From NCBI RefSeq assembly GCF_030845175.1, contig NZ_CP132542.1, positions 3,135,501 through 3,199,500 on the forward strand: 64,000 bases of DNA, given 5' to 3'. Shown here piece after piece: positions 45,666 to 55,273 of this stretch (the first letter of the stretch is position 1; every line of letters starts with the position of its first letter). The notes beneath the pieces were generated by a model that saw only the letters and a list, made by a program, of their open reading frames with translations, ran no database searches and was not told where the DNA came from. This stretch comes from Coralliovum pocilloporae. GTDB lineage: Bacteria > Pseudomonadota > Alphaproteobacteria > Rhizobiales > Cohaesibacteraceae. Made by a program: the position numbers and the translations under genes.

Positions 45666-46277
45666 CTATTTTTTCTTCAATTCCACATTGATTGATACAT
45701 CAATGCGGTCTGACGTCAGGGGAGCAAAGGCACCAACATCGAAATCTGACCGGTTGAGGCTGGTGGTGGCCTTGAACCCGGCCCATTTGCCTGCGTAGTA
45801 GTCGATGAACGGTGCCAGAGGGTGGTCGCCCAGATGAATAAGCTGCACGGCAAGGGTCGCTGGCTTGGTGACCCCGTTTATGGTGAGGTTTCCTGCTACA
45901 TCGGCGGTATTTTTACCGGTCCGATTTACTGCGGTGCTCTTGAATGTAATTTCCGGATGTTTCTTCTCATTGAGGAAACCGGGTCCCTTCAGCTCCGTAT
46001 CCAGCGGGCCAAAGCCCGTATGCAGGCTGTCCACCTTGATCGTGACTGTCACATTGCTCTTGTCGGGATTTTCCTCGTCCAGAACAACGGTACCGGAAAA
46101 GTCCGTAAATTCTGCTGTCTGGTCTGATACGCCTGCATGGTTCCAGCCCATGATGATCTCGCTGTGCCCCTTGTCGAACGCAAAGCTTTCTGCAGCATTG
46201 GCCTGAGAAGAAAGCGCAAAGGGAGTGGCCAGAAGAGAAGTTGCGAGAAATGCCGAAGCAAGCAGTTTGGATGTCAT
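45666..46277 (-). CDS. YceI family periplasmic protein (first copy)
   Basis: Exported lipocalin-like protein (203 residues): signal peptide ending near A-N-A-A-E (about residue 30) and a YceI domain beginning F-A-F-D-K-G-H-S-E-I-I-M-G-W-N-H-A-G, with G-F-L-N-E-K-K-H-P-E-I-T-F and N-R-S-D-F-D-V-G. This is the classical E. coli YceI type. AGGAG lies nine bases before the start. Head of the YceI/b561/YceI cassette, divergent from the molybdoenzyme gene. Confidence 0.88.
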   Translation of the reverse strand: MTSKLLASAFLATSLLATPFALSSQANAAESFAFDKGHSEIIMGWNHAGVSDQTAEFTDFSGTVVLDEENPDKSNVTVTIKVDSLHTGFGPLDTELKGPGFLNEKKHPEITFKSTAVNRTGKNTADVAGNLTINGVTKPATLAVQLIHLGDHPLAPFIDYYAGKWAGFKATTSLNRSDFDVGAFAPLTSDRIDVSINVELKKK

Positions 46278-46501
46278 TGAGGGAGACTCCTGATCCATGA
46301 GACGATGCCAGTGACCCTCAATATGGGGGTTCTGACTGATTTGAATATAAAAGTTTTGTTGAACAGTGTGAGCAGTGAAGAGCAACTAATCAAAAACACC
46401 CGACTATGCGGGAGTTGTTGTCTTCATCTGTTGTCTGATATGACAGCCAAAACGGGTCGTAACTGTTCCAGATGCGAGCCCGGAACCTTTTGGGAGCTGG
46501 A

Positions 46502-48598
46502 ATGGAAGCGTCAGATCAGCCGGAGTTCAGATTCTCAGTCTGCCCTCATGATTGCCCATCAACCTGTGGCCTGTCTGTGGAGGTGTTGGACAGCAACACC
46601 ATTGGCCGGGTTCGTGGTGCGAAGGACCATAGCTACACGGCAGGGGTCATCTGCGAGAAGGTCGCGCGCTATGCCGAGCGTGCCCATCATCCTGACCGTT
46701 TGACGCAAGCGCTCAGGCGTACCGGTGCAAAGGGGGACGGGAACTGGCAGTCATTGTCGGTGGAATCAGCCCTTGATGAAGTGGCAGAAGCCCTCCTCAG
46801 GGCTGAGCGTCTCCATGGCGCTGAAACGGTCTGGCCCTATTATTTTGCCGGAACCATGGGCCTGGTCCAGCGGGATGGCATTCAACGGCTGCGGCATGTG
46901 AAGGGGTATTCCAACCAGTTCAGTTCCATTTGTACAAACATGGCCTGGACGGGCTATGTGGCTGGAACCGGCAAGCTGATGGGGCCGGACCCCAGAGAGA
47001 TGGCGGAGACCGATCTCCTGGTTATCTGGGGAACCAATGCGGTCGCGACCCAGGTCAATGTGATGACGTTGGCCGCCCGCGCCAAAAAAGAGCGTAAGGC
47101 TCCGCTGGTTGTTGTGGATATCTACGACAATGCCACAATGCAGAAGGCCGATCTGGCCTTGCGCCTGCGCCCGGGTACGGATGGCGCGCTGGCCTGTGCG
47201 GTCATGCATTGTCTGTTCCGGGATGGAAAAGCTGATTGGGACTACCTTCGGGCTTACAGTGATTGTCCTGATGCCTTCGCGGAACACCTGAAAACCAGAA
47301 CTCCACAATGGGCCGCCGGAATTACGGGCCTTTCGGTTGAGAAGATTGAGCAGTTTGCAAAGCTTCTCGGCGACCGTCCTCGCGCCTACCTCCGACTGGG
47401 TTATGGCTTCGGCCGTCAGCGCAACGGGGCGGTCAACGTCCATGCAGCATCGTGCATCGCCACGGTACTTGGCGCCTGGCAGCATCGTGGAGGCGGTGCG
47501 TTTCAGAATAACGGCGCTATTTATACGCTGGATACAGAATTGAACGAGGCGAACAGCTATCGCCGGGACGATATCCGCTATCTTGACCAGTCCCAGATTG
47601 GCCGGATCCTGACAGGCGACGCGGAAGCATTGCGGCACGGGCCGCCGGTCAATGCGCTGTTTATACAGAACACCAATCCGGTCTCTGTTGCACCAGAGCA
47701 GGAGCTGGTCAAACAGGGGTTCCTGCGGGAGGACCTGTTTACCTGTGTCCATGAACAGTTCATGACGGAAACCGCAGAGCTGGCCGATATCATTCTGCCG
47801 GCAACCATGTTTACCGAGCATGATGATGTGTATCGCGGTGGGGGACAGATGCATCTTGCCTATGGTCCCAAGCTCGTCGACCCTCCCGGAGAATGCTTGT
47901 CTAACCACGCGGTTATCTGCGGACTTGCTGAAAGGCTGGGGCTTGACCATCCGGGCTTCCGGATGACCGAGCAGCAGCATATCGACGCAATGGTCTCAGG
48001 CGGTGGTCTCGGGTCTCTTGAGCAGCTGAAGACGAAGAACTGGATTGATTGCCAGCCGGATTTCGAAACCGCCCATTTCAGCAATGGCTTTGCCACACCG
48101 GACGGGAAGTTTCACTTCAAGCCTGATTGGGGGCGGTTTCCCGCACCCAACAAGCCGGTCGGCGAGCCGTTTGGTGACTGGAAAGATATCCCGCCAATGC
48201 CGGATCACTGGTCCGTCCTTGAAGACGCGGATGAGATTTATCCCTATCGGTTGGCCACGTCGCCCGCACGGACATTTCTCAACTCCACCTTTACAGAGAC
48301 ACCGGGCTCCCTGAAACGGGAAAAGCAGCCAACGGTCCTTATCCATCCTGAAGACGCAGGCCAGCATGACCTTGCGGACGAAGACCGGGTAACGCTCGGC
48401 AATGAGCGAGGCACAGTAATTGTCCACGCAAAGGTGACGGAAACCGTTTCAAAAGGCGTGCTGATAGTGGAAGGGATCTGGCCGAACCATGCCCATGACG
48501 ATGGCCGCGGTATCAATACGCTGGTTGGAGCGGATGCCGTTGCACCCTATGGCGGGGCAGCCTTCCATGACAATCATGTCTGGTTGAAAAAGCTTTAA
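46502..48598 (+). CDS. Molybdopterin oxidoreductase with N-terminal [4Fe-4S] motif
   Basis: DMSO-reductase-superfamily enzyme of 698 residues, cytoplasmic (no twin-arginine signal). N-terminal cysteines C14, C18, C22 (in C-P-H-D-C-P-S-T-C) and C51 form a C-x3-C-x3-C-x28-C cluster site. The catalytic Mo-bis-MGD domain follows, with the C-terminal dinucleotide-binding domain at about 575-698. The substrate is unknown; the C-P-H-D-C-P family is widely annotated only as molybdopterin oxidoreductase. No small redox partner or chaperone gene is adjacent. GGGAG lies five bases before the chosen ATG. Its TAA stop abuts a repeat. Confidence 0.88.
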   Translation: MEASDQPEFRFSVCPHDCPSTCGLSVEVLDSNTIGRVRGAKDHSYTAGVICEKVARYAERAHHPDRLTQALRRTGAKGDGNWQSLSVESALDEVAEALLRAERLHGAETVWPYYFAGTMGLVQRDGIQRLRHVKGYSNQFSSICTNMAWTGYVAGTGKLMGPDPREMAETDLLVIWGTNAVATQVNVMTLAARAKKERKAPLVVVDIYDNATMQKADLALRLRPGTDGALACAVMHCLFRDGKADWDYLRAYSDCPDAFAEHLKTRTPQWAAGITGLSVEKIEQFAKLLGDRPRAYLRLGYGFGRQRNGAVNVHAASCIATVLGAWQHRGGGAFQNNGAIYTLDTELNEANSYRRDDIRYLDQSQIGRILTGDAEALRHGPPVNALFIQNTNPVSVAPEQELVKQGFLREDLFTCVHEQFMTETAELADIILPATMFTEHDDVYRGGGQMHLAYGPKLVDPPGECLSNHAVICGLAERLGLDHPGFRMTEQQHIDAMVSGGGLGSLEQLKTKNWIDCQPDFETAHFSNGFATPDGKFHFKPDWGRFPAPNKPVGEPFGDWKDIPPMPDHWSVLEDADEIYPYRLATSPARTFLNSTFTETPGSLKREKQPTVLIHPEDAGQHDLADEDRVTLGNERGTVIVHAKVTETVSKGVLIVEGIWPNHAHDDGRGINTLVGADAVAPYGGAAFHDNHVWLKKL

Positions 48599-48652
48599 AG
48601 CGTGTTGCGCCAAAGTGGGAACCGTTTTGGCGACAAACAACTCGCTCCAGTA
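48597..48652 (+). repeat. Intergenic palindromic repeat, family A, partial copy 2a
   Basis: Repeats the left half of the family A element (AAGCGTGTTGCGCCAAAG ... TTTTGGCGACA ... CAACTCGC), containing the CGCCAAA / TTTGGCG hairpin only. It directly follows the molybdoenzyme stop codon and is tandem to the next copy. Confidence 0.85.
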
Positions 48653-48755
48653 AAAGCGTGTTGCGCCAAAGTGGGAACCGTTTTGGCGACAGACAACTCG
48701 CGTCATCAAAAACATGGAGCATGCGCATGAATCCCGTTCATCGCAAAATGCTCTA
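48653..48755 (+). repeat. Intergenic palindromic repeat, family A, full copy 2b
   Basis: Full-length family A element of about 103 bp, nearly identical to that at 24233-24338. It has both hairpins and ends GCTCTA. Its right end contains the stop codon of purN, which is on the opposite strand. Confidence 0.88.
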
Positions 48756-49376
48756 GCGCAGAACCCGCAGGCAGGACTGGTCCAGATCGGTCTGCTGGTC
48801 GAGCTGTCCTGAGGCGACCCGGGCGAGGGCTTCCGGATAGAGCTTATGCTCCTGGGCCAGGACCCGTTTTGCAAGCGAGGATTCCGTATCATCGGTGAGG
48901 ACCGGCACAGCAGCCTGTCCGATAATGGGCCCAGCATCCATTTCAGCCCGCACGTAATGAACGGTGCAGCCGTGCAGTGTAACACCGTCGGTCAGAGCGC
49001 GGGCGTGGGTATCCAGGCCCTTGTAGGATGGCAACAGGGCAGGATGAATGTTGATCAGCCGGTCGTGCCAGCGATCCACAAACCATGGTGTCAGAAGGCG
49101 CATGAAACCGGCAAGGCAGACCAGATCGATATCGTGCTTCCGGATGGCGCTATCGAGGGCAATCTCAAAAGCTTCCCTGTCCGGAAAAGTCTTGTGATCA
49201 ACGCAGTCGGTGGCAATGCCATGGTCTGACGCAAACTGAAGTCCGGCAGCATCCGGTCTGTTGGACAGGACAAGACCAATCTCTGCCGGATAATCTGCAC
49301 AGGCCGCTGCCTCGACCAGAGACATCATATTGCTGCCTCGGCCTGAAATAAGAACTGCGACCCGTGTTTTTGTCAT
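48753..49376 (-). CDS. purN: Phosphoribosylglycinamide formyltransferase (PurN)
   Basis: Purine pathway step 3, using 10-formyl-tetrahydrofolate (207 residues). N-terminal V-L-I-S-G-R-G-S-N-M-M-S-L, catalytic I-N-I-H-P-A-L-L-P-S-Y-K-G and D-A-G-P-I-I-G-Q. It starts 11 bp after the purM stop, forming a purM-purN operon. Its TAG stop lies in the GCTCTA end of a family A repeat. Confidence 0.95.
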   Translation of the reverse strand: MTKTRVAVLISGRGSNMMSLVEAAACADYPAEIGLVLSNRPDAAGLQFASDHGIATDCVDHKTFPDREAFEIALDSAIRKHDIDLVCLAGFMRLLTPWFVDRWHDRLINIHPALLPSYKGLDTHARALTDGVTLHGCTVHYVRAEMDAGPIIGQAAVPVLTDDTESSLAKRVLAQEHKLYPEALARVASGQLDQQTDLDQSCLRVLR

Positions 49377-49387
49377 GCGCGTTTGCC

Positions 49388-50467
49388 CTACAGTGCCAGG
49401 GAGCCGTGATAAACCACCGGTTCCCCATCACGAGGACCAATGGTGCCGACGCGAACAACGGTTTCTCCGGCATTGGTCAGACACTCAGTAACAGCGCTGG
49501 CGCTTTCGGCATCCACGGCGACAATCATGCCAATGCCGCAATTGAAGGTGCGGAGCATTTCATCTTCAGCGATGCCGCCAAGGCCAGCCAGCCATGAGAA
49601 GACCGGCAGAACGGGAACGGACGGAAGATCGATTTCTGCAGCGAGCGTGTCCGGAAGAACACGCGGAATATTCTCGGTAAATCCACCACCGGTAATGTGA
49701 GCCAGTGCCTTTACGGAACCAGTTTCGCGAATAGCGGAAAGAATGGGTTTCACATAGATCTTGGTCGGCTCAAGAAGAGCTTCGGCCAGTGACTTGTCGC
49801 TGGCAAACGGGGCGGGTTGATCCCAGGCCAGACCAAAGTCGGCCACCAGACGGCGCACAAGGGAGAAGCCGTTCGAGTGAACGCCGCTCGATGCGAGACC
49901 CAGCAGCACATCACCCTCCTGAAGCGCTTCTGAGGGCAACAGGGTGCCGCGTTCTGCCGCGCCAACAGAGAAGCCGGCCAGATCATAGTCGCCGTCCTGA
50001 TACATGCCGGGCATTTCGGCGGTTTCTCCGCCAATCAGGGCAGCCCCGGCCTGGCGGCAGCCTTCGGCAATGCCTGCAACCACATCTGTGGCCACATCTG
50101 TCGCCAGCTTACCGGTCGCGAAATAGTCGAGAAAGAACAGCGGCTCTGCACCCTGGACCACAAGGTCATTGACGCACATGGCCACCAGATCAATGCCCAC
50201 AGTATTGTGGATGTTGGTGTCGATAGCCAGTTTCAGCTTGGTTCCCACACCATCATTGGCAGCAACCAGCACAGGATCCTTGAAACCGGCACCTTTCAGG
50301 TCAAACAGGCCGCCAAAACCACCGATTTCGCCATCTGCGCCCGGCCGCATTGTGCTTTTTACATGGGGTTTGATTGCCTCAACAAGAGCATTGCCTGCAT
50401 CAATATCCACGCCGGCCTGGGCATAGGAGTAGGAGTTTTTGCCGTCTTGTCCCGGAGTGTCCGCCAT
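49388..50467 (-). CDS. purM: Phosphoribosylformylglycinamidine cyclo-ligase (PurM)
   Basis: Makes aminoimidazole ribonucleotide, purine step 5 (359 residues). Motifs: [11 protein letters not shown] near the start, [19 protein letters not shown] and [12 protein letters not shown]. The start at 50467 is chosen since the family begins here; about 63 further upstream codons have no family resemblance. Divergent from the CDP-alcohol phosphatidyltransferase gene. Confidence 0.95.
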   Translation of the reverse strand: MADTPGQDGKNSYSYAQAGVDIDAGNALVEAIKPHVKSTMRPGADGEIGGFGGLFDLKGAGFKDPVLVAANDGVGTKLKLAIDTNIHNTVGIDLVAMCVNDLVVQGAEPLFFLDYFATGKLATDVATDVVAGIAEGCRQAGAALIGGETAEMPGMYQDGDYDLAGFSVGAAERGTLLPSEALQEGDVLLGLASSGVHSNGFSLVRRLVADFGLAWDQPAPFASDKSLAEALLEPTKIYVKPILSAIRETGSVKALAHITGGGFTENIPRVLPDTLAAEIDLPSVPVLPVFSWLAGLGGIAEDEMLRTFNCGIGMIVAVDAESASAVTECLTNAGETVVRVGTIGPRDGEPVVYHGSLAL

Positions 50468-50649
50468 GGTTCGCCAGTCCCTGATCTCTGATAAGGAGTT
50501 GTTGGGAGCATCGAACAGAAAATGAGCTGAAACGCAAGCCCTTCCACTGCTTTCAACAAGTATCAGACGATAAAAACAGGCTTGGACTGGACCTTTGCGG
50601 GAAAAAGCGTATCTCTGCAAGGAGTGAACCTGGTGTCGGAGTCGGTTTC

Positions 50650-51207
50650 GTGACACTTCCCAATCTGATCAGCATTGCACGTCTGCTGATTGTTCCGCTG
50701 ATAATCTGGCTCATACTGGACCAGTATCTAATGGCGGCCTTTGTGCTGTTTGTTGTTGCCGGTATTTCTGATGCCATCGACGGCTATCTGGCACGTCTGA
50801 TGAATTCGCGCAGTGCGTTGGGTACCTATCTTGACCCAATCGCGGACAAGACCCTGCTGGTCTCCGTTTATATTGCACTGGGTATCCCCGGAATTATCCC
50901 GCTCTGGCTGGTTATTCTGATCGTCAGCCGGGATGTCTTGATTGTCGGCGGAGTTCTGCTGGCCCGCCTGATCCATCGCCCCATGGTCATGCGCCCTCTG
51001 ATGATCAGCAAGATCAACACCACAATGCAGATCATTCTGGCGGCGTCCAGTCTTGGCAGTGCCGCATTTGGGGTGGATTTTGCTGCCGCCGGGCCGATTC
51101 TGTTCTATCTTGTTGCGGCAACAACGGTGTTTTCCACTCTGGCCTATGCGGTAGAATGGATGCGACACATGAGTGATCTGGATGAGGACGGGGCGCACGC
51201 GCCATGA
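50650..51207 (+). CDS. CDP-alcohol phosphatidyltransferase family protein
   Basis: Membrane enzyme (185 residues, about five or six membrane segments) transferring a phosphatidyl group from CDP-diacylglycerol. The metal-binding signature is complete: D41-x2-D44-G-x2-A-R-x8-G-x3-D62-x3-D66. The acceptor (glycerol phosphate, cardiolipin precursor or other) is not predictable; it is shorter than PgsA in some genera. GTG start with GGAG eight bases upstream. Its end overlaps the AI-2E permease start by four bases. Confidence 0.85.
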   Translation: MTLPNLISIARLLIVPLIIWLILDQYLMAAFVLFVVAGISDAIDGYLARLMNSRSALGTYLDPIADKTLLVSVYIALGIPGIIPLWLVILIVSRDVLIVGGVLLARLIHRPMVMRPLMISKINTTMQIILAASSLGSAAFGVDFAAAGPILFYLVAATTVFSTLAYAVEWMRHMSDLDEDGAHAP

Positions 51208-52307
51208 CATTGAAATCGAAAATCGGGTTCTGGCTGGCAGGTTTTGTTGCCTTTATCCTGTTCCTTTATGTATTCAGGGCTATCCTGCTGCCTTTCGTGG
51301 CGGGCATGGCGCTCGCCTATTTCCTTGATCCCGTCGCAGACCGTCTGGAACGGGCCGGGATGAACAGAACCTGGGCGACGGTTACAATCCTTGTGCTGTT
51401 CCTGATTGTCTTCGGTCTGGCCCTGATGCTGATTATCCCGTTGCTCGGGCATCAGTTGGCCGGGTTCCTGGCCAATCTGCCGACCTGGATTTCAGATCTT
51501 CAGGTGCTCCTGGCCAGCCAGTCGGAGGGCATGTTGCTTTCCAAGCTCGGTATTCCGATTACAGAGCTGAAGAATAATCTTGCTGACATCATCAAGGAAG
51601 GGGCAGGGTGGCTAGCCACGCTTGCGCAGTCTATCCTCAACGGTGGACAGGCCTTGTTGAATATCGCGGCCCTGTTCGCGGTTACGCCCGTTGTTGCCTT
51701 CTATCTGCTGCATGACTGGGACCGGATGGTCGAGAAGGTGGACAGCTGGCTGCCCCGGGATAACGTGGCGACAGTTCGCCAGCTGGCAAGCGAGATTGAT
51801 GCCTCTGTATCGAGCTTTGTGCGCGGGCAGGTGAGCGTCTGCATCCTGCTTGGTATTTTCTACGCACTGGGTCTCATCCTCATTGGCCTCAAGTTTGGTC
51901 TGCTGATTGGACTGGGTGCAGGTCTCATCAGTTTTATTCCCTATATCGGAGCCATACTTGGACTGGTGGTGTCAGGCGGAGTGGCGATTGTTCAGTTCTG
52001 GCCGGACTTTACCCTCATCGGGCTGACGCTGGCCGTGTTCGCTGCCGGGCAGTTCCTTGAAGGGAATATTCTCCAGCCGAAACTGGTCGGAAAAAGCGTC
52101 GGTCTGCATCCGGTCTGGCTGATGTTTGCCCTGTTTGCCTTTGGATCTCTGTTCGGCTTTGTCGGGATGCTGATTGCGGTTCCCGCAGCGGCTGCCATCG
52201 GCGTTTTTGTACGGTTTGCTCTCAGACAATATCTGGAAAGTCCGCTCTATCATGGTCATTCCCCGAGAGTTGTTGAAACCGGGACCGCTGAGACGGATGA
52301 AACATGA
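51204..52307 (+). CDS. AI-2E family transporter (PerM-like)
   Basis: A 367-residue membrane protein with about eight segments, in the PerM/YdiK/TqsA family; C-terminal motif G-N-I-L-Q-P-K-L-V-G-K-S-V-G-L-H-P-V. Members export or exchange small molecules or cations; autoinducer-2 transport is shown for few. It overlaps the preceding gene (ATGA) and the next one by four bases, so three genes form one coupled unit. Placement before hdaA is recurrent in alphaproteobacteria. Confidence 0.85.
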   Translation: MTLKSKIGFWLAGFVAFILFLYVFRAILLPFVAGMALAYFLDPVADRLERAGMNRTWATVTILVLFLIVFGLALMLIIPLLGHQLAGFLANLPTWISDLQVLLASQSEGMLLSKLGIPITELKNNLADIIKEGAGWLATLAQSILNGGQALLNIAALFAVTPVVAFYLLHDWDRMVEKVDSWLPRDNVATVRQLASEIDASVSSFVRGQVSVCILLGIFYALGLILIGLKFGLLIGLGAGLISFIPYIGAILGLVVSGGVAIVQFWPDFTLIGLTLAVFAAGQFLEGNILQPKLVGKSVGLHPVWLMFALFAFGSLFGFVGMLIAVPAAAAIGVFVRFALRQYLESPLYHGHSPRVVETGTAETDET

Positions 52308-52990
52308 TCAAGCCGACCCAGCTCACTCTTGAACTGCCTCACGACCCGGCAATCGGTAGCGAGGATTTCATTGTCGCGCCGTCAAACAGCGCGGCCTTCG
52401 AGCTGGTCCACTCCTGGCCGAACTGGCCATCCCAATGGGTGATGCTCACAGGCCCCGAAGGATGTGGTAAAACTCACCTCCTCTGGGCCTGGCGGGAATT
52501 GTCGGATGCCTCACTGGTCCGGGCACAGGATTTGCCGGGATATGATCCCGGGGCTCTGGTGGCGAAGGGTGCACTCGGTATTGAGGACCTTGGTGAAGAC
52601 GGCATCGATGAACGGGCCCTGTTTCACGTCCTGAATGCGGCAAAGGAGGCTAATGCCAGCGTCCTGATGACCGCACGCCGATCTCCTATGGAATGGGGCC
52701 TGGAAATTCCGGATCTTCTCTCCCGGTTAAGGTTGGCGACGCCTGTAGCGATTGATGAGCCGGATGACGGGATGCTGCGGGCTATTCTGGTCAAGCATTT
52801 CTCAGACAGGCAATTGCATGTGGAACCCCATGTGATCGATTATCTTCTGACCCGGATGGAGCGTTCGCTGGGTATGGCAGCACGGGTGGCAACAGCGCTC
52901 GACAGGCTGGCACTGCAGCGGAAAACGCGCATCACCCGTCACATAGCCGGGGAAGTTTTGGACGGACTTGATCCGATTACATCTGAATGA
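52304..52990 (+). CDS. hdaA: DnaA regulatory inactivator HdaA (Hda-like)
   Basis: AAA+ protein of 228 residues related to DnaA domain III, without the DNA-binding domain IV. An N-terminal clamp-binding motif Q6-L-T-L-E-L11 and the Walker A G50-P-E-G-C-G-K-T57 are visible, followed by a weak Walker B and an arginine-finger region. With the loaded sliding clamp it would promote DnaA-ATP hydrolysis to prevent reinitiation. It overlaps the AI-2E gene by four bases; ppk follows after 57 bp. Confidence 0.85.
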   Translation: MIKPTQLTLELPHDPAIGSEDFIVAPSNSAAFELVHSWPNWPSQWVMLTGPEGCGKTHLLWAWRELSDASLVRAQDLPGYDPGALVAKGALGIEDLGEDGIDERALFHVLNAAKEANASVLMTARRSPMEWGLEIPDLLSRLRLATPVAIDEPDDGMLRAILVKHFSDRQLHVEPHVIDYLLTRMERSLGMAARVATALDRLALQRKTRITRHIAGEVLDGLDPITSE

Positions 52991-53047
52991 CACAAATGCT
53001 GAACTAAAGTGTAGCCGGGTAACACGGGCAAACGGAAGAGACCTTAT

Positions 53048-55267
53048 ATGTCTATGCAATCAGAAACCGCGGTTGAAGCACTGGATGTCGTCGAGCCGGA
53101 AGACGCGACCGCTGTTGACGAGGTGTTGCGGGTATCACCTGAGAGGTTCATCAACCGGGAGCTGTCCTGGCTGCAGTTCAACAGGCGTGTGCTTGAGGAA
53201 TCTGAGAACAGCAATCATCCACTGCTTGAACGTTTGAGGTTTCTGTCGATCTCGGCCAACAACCTTGATGAATTCTTCATGGTACGCGTTGCCGGGTTGA
53301 AAGGGCAGGTCGGTGCGCGGATTGAAACCAAGAGTCCCGATGGCCTCAGTGCGCTTGAACAGCTCTGCCGCATTAATGAGGACGTCTGCAGCCTGACAAA
53401 TGACCAGCAGGCGCGCTGGCGGGCTCTCAAGGCTGAACTGGCCGCAGAACATATTGATATTGTTGACTGCGGTTCCCTGTCTGCTGACGAGCTTGCCTGG
53501 CTTGAAACCCATTATCTCACCTACATCTTTCCCATCCTGACACCCCAGGCGATTGACCCTGCGCATCCGTTTCCGTTCATCCCCAATCTCGGCTTTTCGC
53601 TGATGATGGACCTCAAGCGGGTCTCTGATAACATGCGGATGACTGCCCTTATCCGTATCCCGCATGTGATGAAGCGTTTTGTGGAGCTGAATACGGGTGA
53701 CGCAGCATCTCGCGAGCATCGCTTCCTGCTGCTGGAAGACGTGATCTCTCGTTTTATTGACCGCTTGTTCCCTGGCTACGAGGTTCAGGGGTCAGGTGTG
53801 TTCCGGGTTATCCGCGACAGCGATATCGAGATCGATGATGAAGCGGAAGATCTGGTTCGTCACTTTGAAAGTGCTCTGAAACGCCGTCGTCGCGGCTCGG
53901 TCATCCGGCTGGAAATCTCCTCATCGACACCGGATCTGCTGCGACAGGTGGCAACTGAGTCCTTGGATATCGGCCAGGAGGACATGGTTGTCGTTGACGG
54001 TCTTCTGGCTCTTGATGGCTTATCCGAGCTGGTTGATGTGGATCGTCCGGATCTGAAATTCGAGCCGTTCCGGCCCCGGTTCCCAGAGCGTATTCGAGAG
54101 CATGGCGGGGATTGTCTGGCAGCCATTCGGGAGAAGGATATTGTTGTCCATCACCCTTATGAATCCTTTGACGTGGTTGTGCAGTTTCTCCGTCAGGCGG
54201 CCCGTGATCCGGATGTGGTCGCCATCAAGCAGACACTCTACCGGACCTCGAAGAACTCCCCCATCATCAATGCTCTGGCACAGGCGGCTGAAGCTGGTAA
54301 ATCCGTAACCGCGGTGGTCGAGCTGAAAGCGCGTTTTGACGAAGAGGCGAATATCCAGTGGGCGCGAGACCTGGAGCGCGCAGGCGTTCAGGTGGTCTAC
54401 GGCTTTATCGATCTGAAAACCCACGCGAAACTGTCTATGGTGGTGCGCAGGGAACAGAACCATCTGGTCTCCTACGTTCATATTGGAACGGGGAACTACC
54501 ATCCGATTACGGCCAAGATCTATACGGATCTGTCCTATTTTACGGCCGACCCGACAACGGCCCAGGATGCGGCCCGGATTTTCAACTTCATTACCGGGTA
54601 TGCGGAGCCGCAGGACCTTGAGAATATGTCATTCTCGCCGGTTACCCTGCGCAAGACACTACTCGACAGCATTAAACAGGAAGCCGAGTTTGCCCGTGCC
54701 GGAAAGCCTGCGCAGATCTGGTTGAAGATGAATTCACTGGTGGATGCACAACTGATTGACGCTCTGTATGACGCCAGCACGGCTGGTGTGGATATCGACA
54801 TTGTGGCGCGTGGGATCTGTTGTCTGAGACCGGGTGTTCCCGGCTTGTCAGACCGTATCCGAGTCAAATCCATTGTCGGACGTTACCTGGAGCATTCCCG
54901 TATCTATTGTTTCGGCAATGGCTACGGTCTGCCGTCACCCAAGGCCACAGTCTTTATCAGTTCAGCCGATCTGATGACCCGTAACATGGACTGGCGGGCT
55001 GAATCCATGGCCAAGATCACCCATCCGACGGTGCATGCCCAGATTCTGGATCAGATCATGGTGGCCAATCTGATGGACAATCAGCAAAGCTGGACGGTAC
55101 TCCCCGATGGTCGGGCAACACGTGTGAAGCCTGGCCCGGATGATCAGCCGTTCAACGCACACAACTATTTTATGACAAATCCGAGTTTGTCCGGGCGCGG
55201 CGATTCACTTAAAGAAGACCTTCCAAGAGCATTTACGGATCGCATCAGGCGATTGCGTTCGAGGTAA
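53048..55267 (+). CDS. ppk1: Polyphosphate kinase 1
   Basis: Reversible synthesis of inorganic polyphosphate from ATP (739 residues). It has the N-domain [18 protein letters not shown]. The autophosphorylated histidine is expected at H478 in [12 protein letters not shown], with a second phospholipase D-like domain after it ([10 protein letters not shown]). ppx follows 6 bp later, so synthesis and degradation are co-transcribed. Confidence 0.96.
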   Translation: MSMQSETAVEALDVVEPEDATAVDEVLRVSPERFINRELSWLQFNRRVLEESENSNHPLLERLRFLSISANNLDEFFMVRVAGLKGQVGARIETKSPDGLSALEQLCRINEDVCSLTNDQQARWRALKAELAAEHIDIVDCGSLSADELAWLETHYLTYIFPILTPQAIDPAHPFPFIPNLGFSLMMDLKRVSDNMRMTALIRIPHVMKRFVELNTGDAASREHRFLLLEDVISRFIDRLFPGYEVQGSGVFRVIRDSDIEIDDEAEDLVRHFESALKRRRRGSVIRLEISSSTPDLLRQVATESLDIGQEDMVVVDGLLALDGLSELVDVDRPDLKFEPFRPRFPERIREHGGDCLAAIREKDIVVHHPYESFDVVVQFLRQAARDPDVVAIKQTLYRTSKNSPIINALAQAAEAGKSVTAVVELKARFDEEANIQWARDLERAGVQVVYGFIDLKTHAKLSMVVRREQNHLVSYVHIGTGNYHPITAKIYTDLSYFTADPTTAQDAARIFNFITGYAEPQDLENMSFSPVTLRKTLLDSIKQEAEFARAGKPAQIWLKMNSLVDAQLIDALYDASTAGVDIDIVARGICCLRPGVPGLSDRIRVKSIVGRYLEHSRIYCFGNGYGLPSPKATVFISSADLMTRNMDWRAESMAKITHPTVHAQILDQIMVANLMDNQQSWTVLPDGRATRVKPGPDDQPFNAHNYFMTNPSLSGRGDSLKEDLPRAFTDRIRRLRSR

Positions 55268-55273
55268 GAGACT

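Noticed and set aside
46766..47980. Long open frame (about 400 codons) antisense to the molybdoenzyme gene
   Set aside because: Its translation has no domain pattern and is a by-product of codon bias in the plus-strand gene, which has clear motifs.
48449..48985. Apparent minus-strand coding region across the repeats near 48.6 kb
   Set aside because: Its apparent internal repeats are only the translated DNA repeats; purN and the molybdoenzyme gene account for the flanks.
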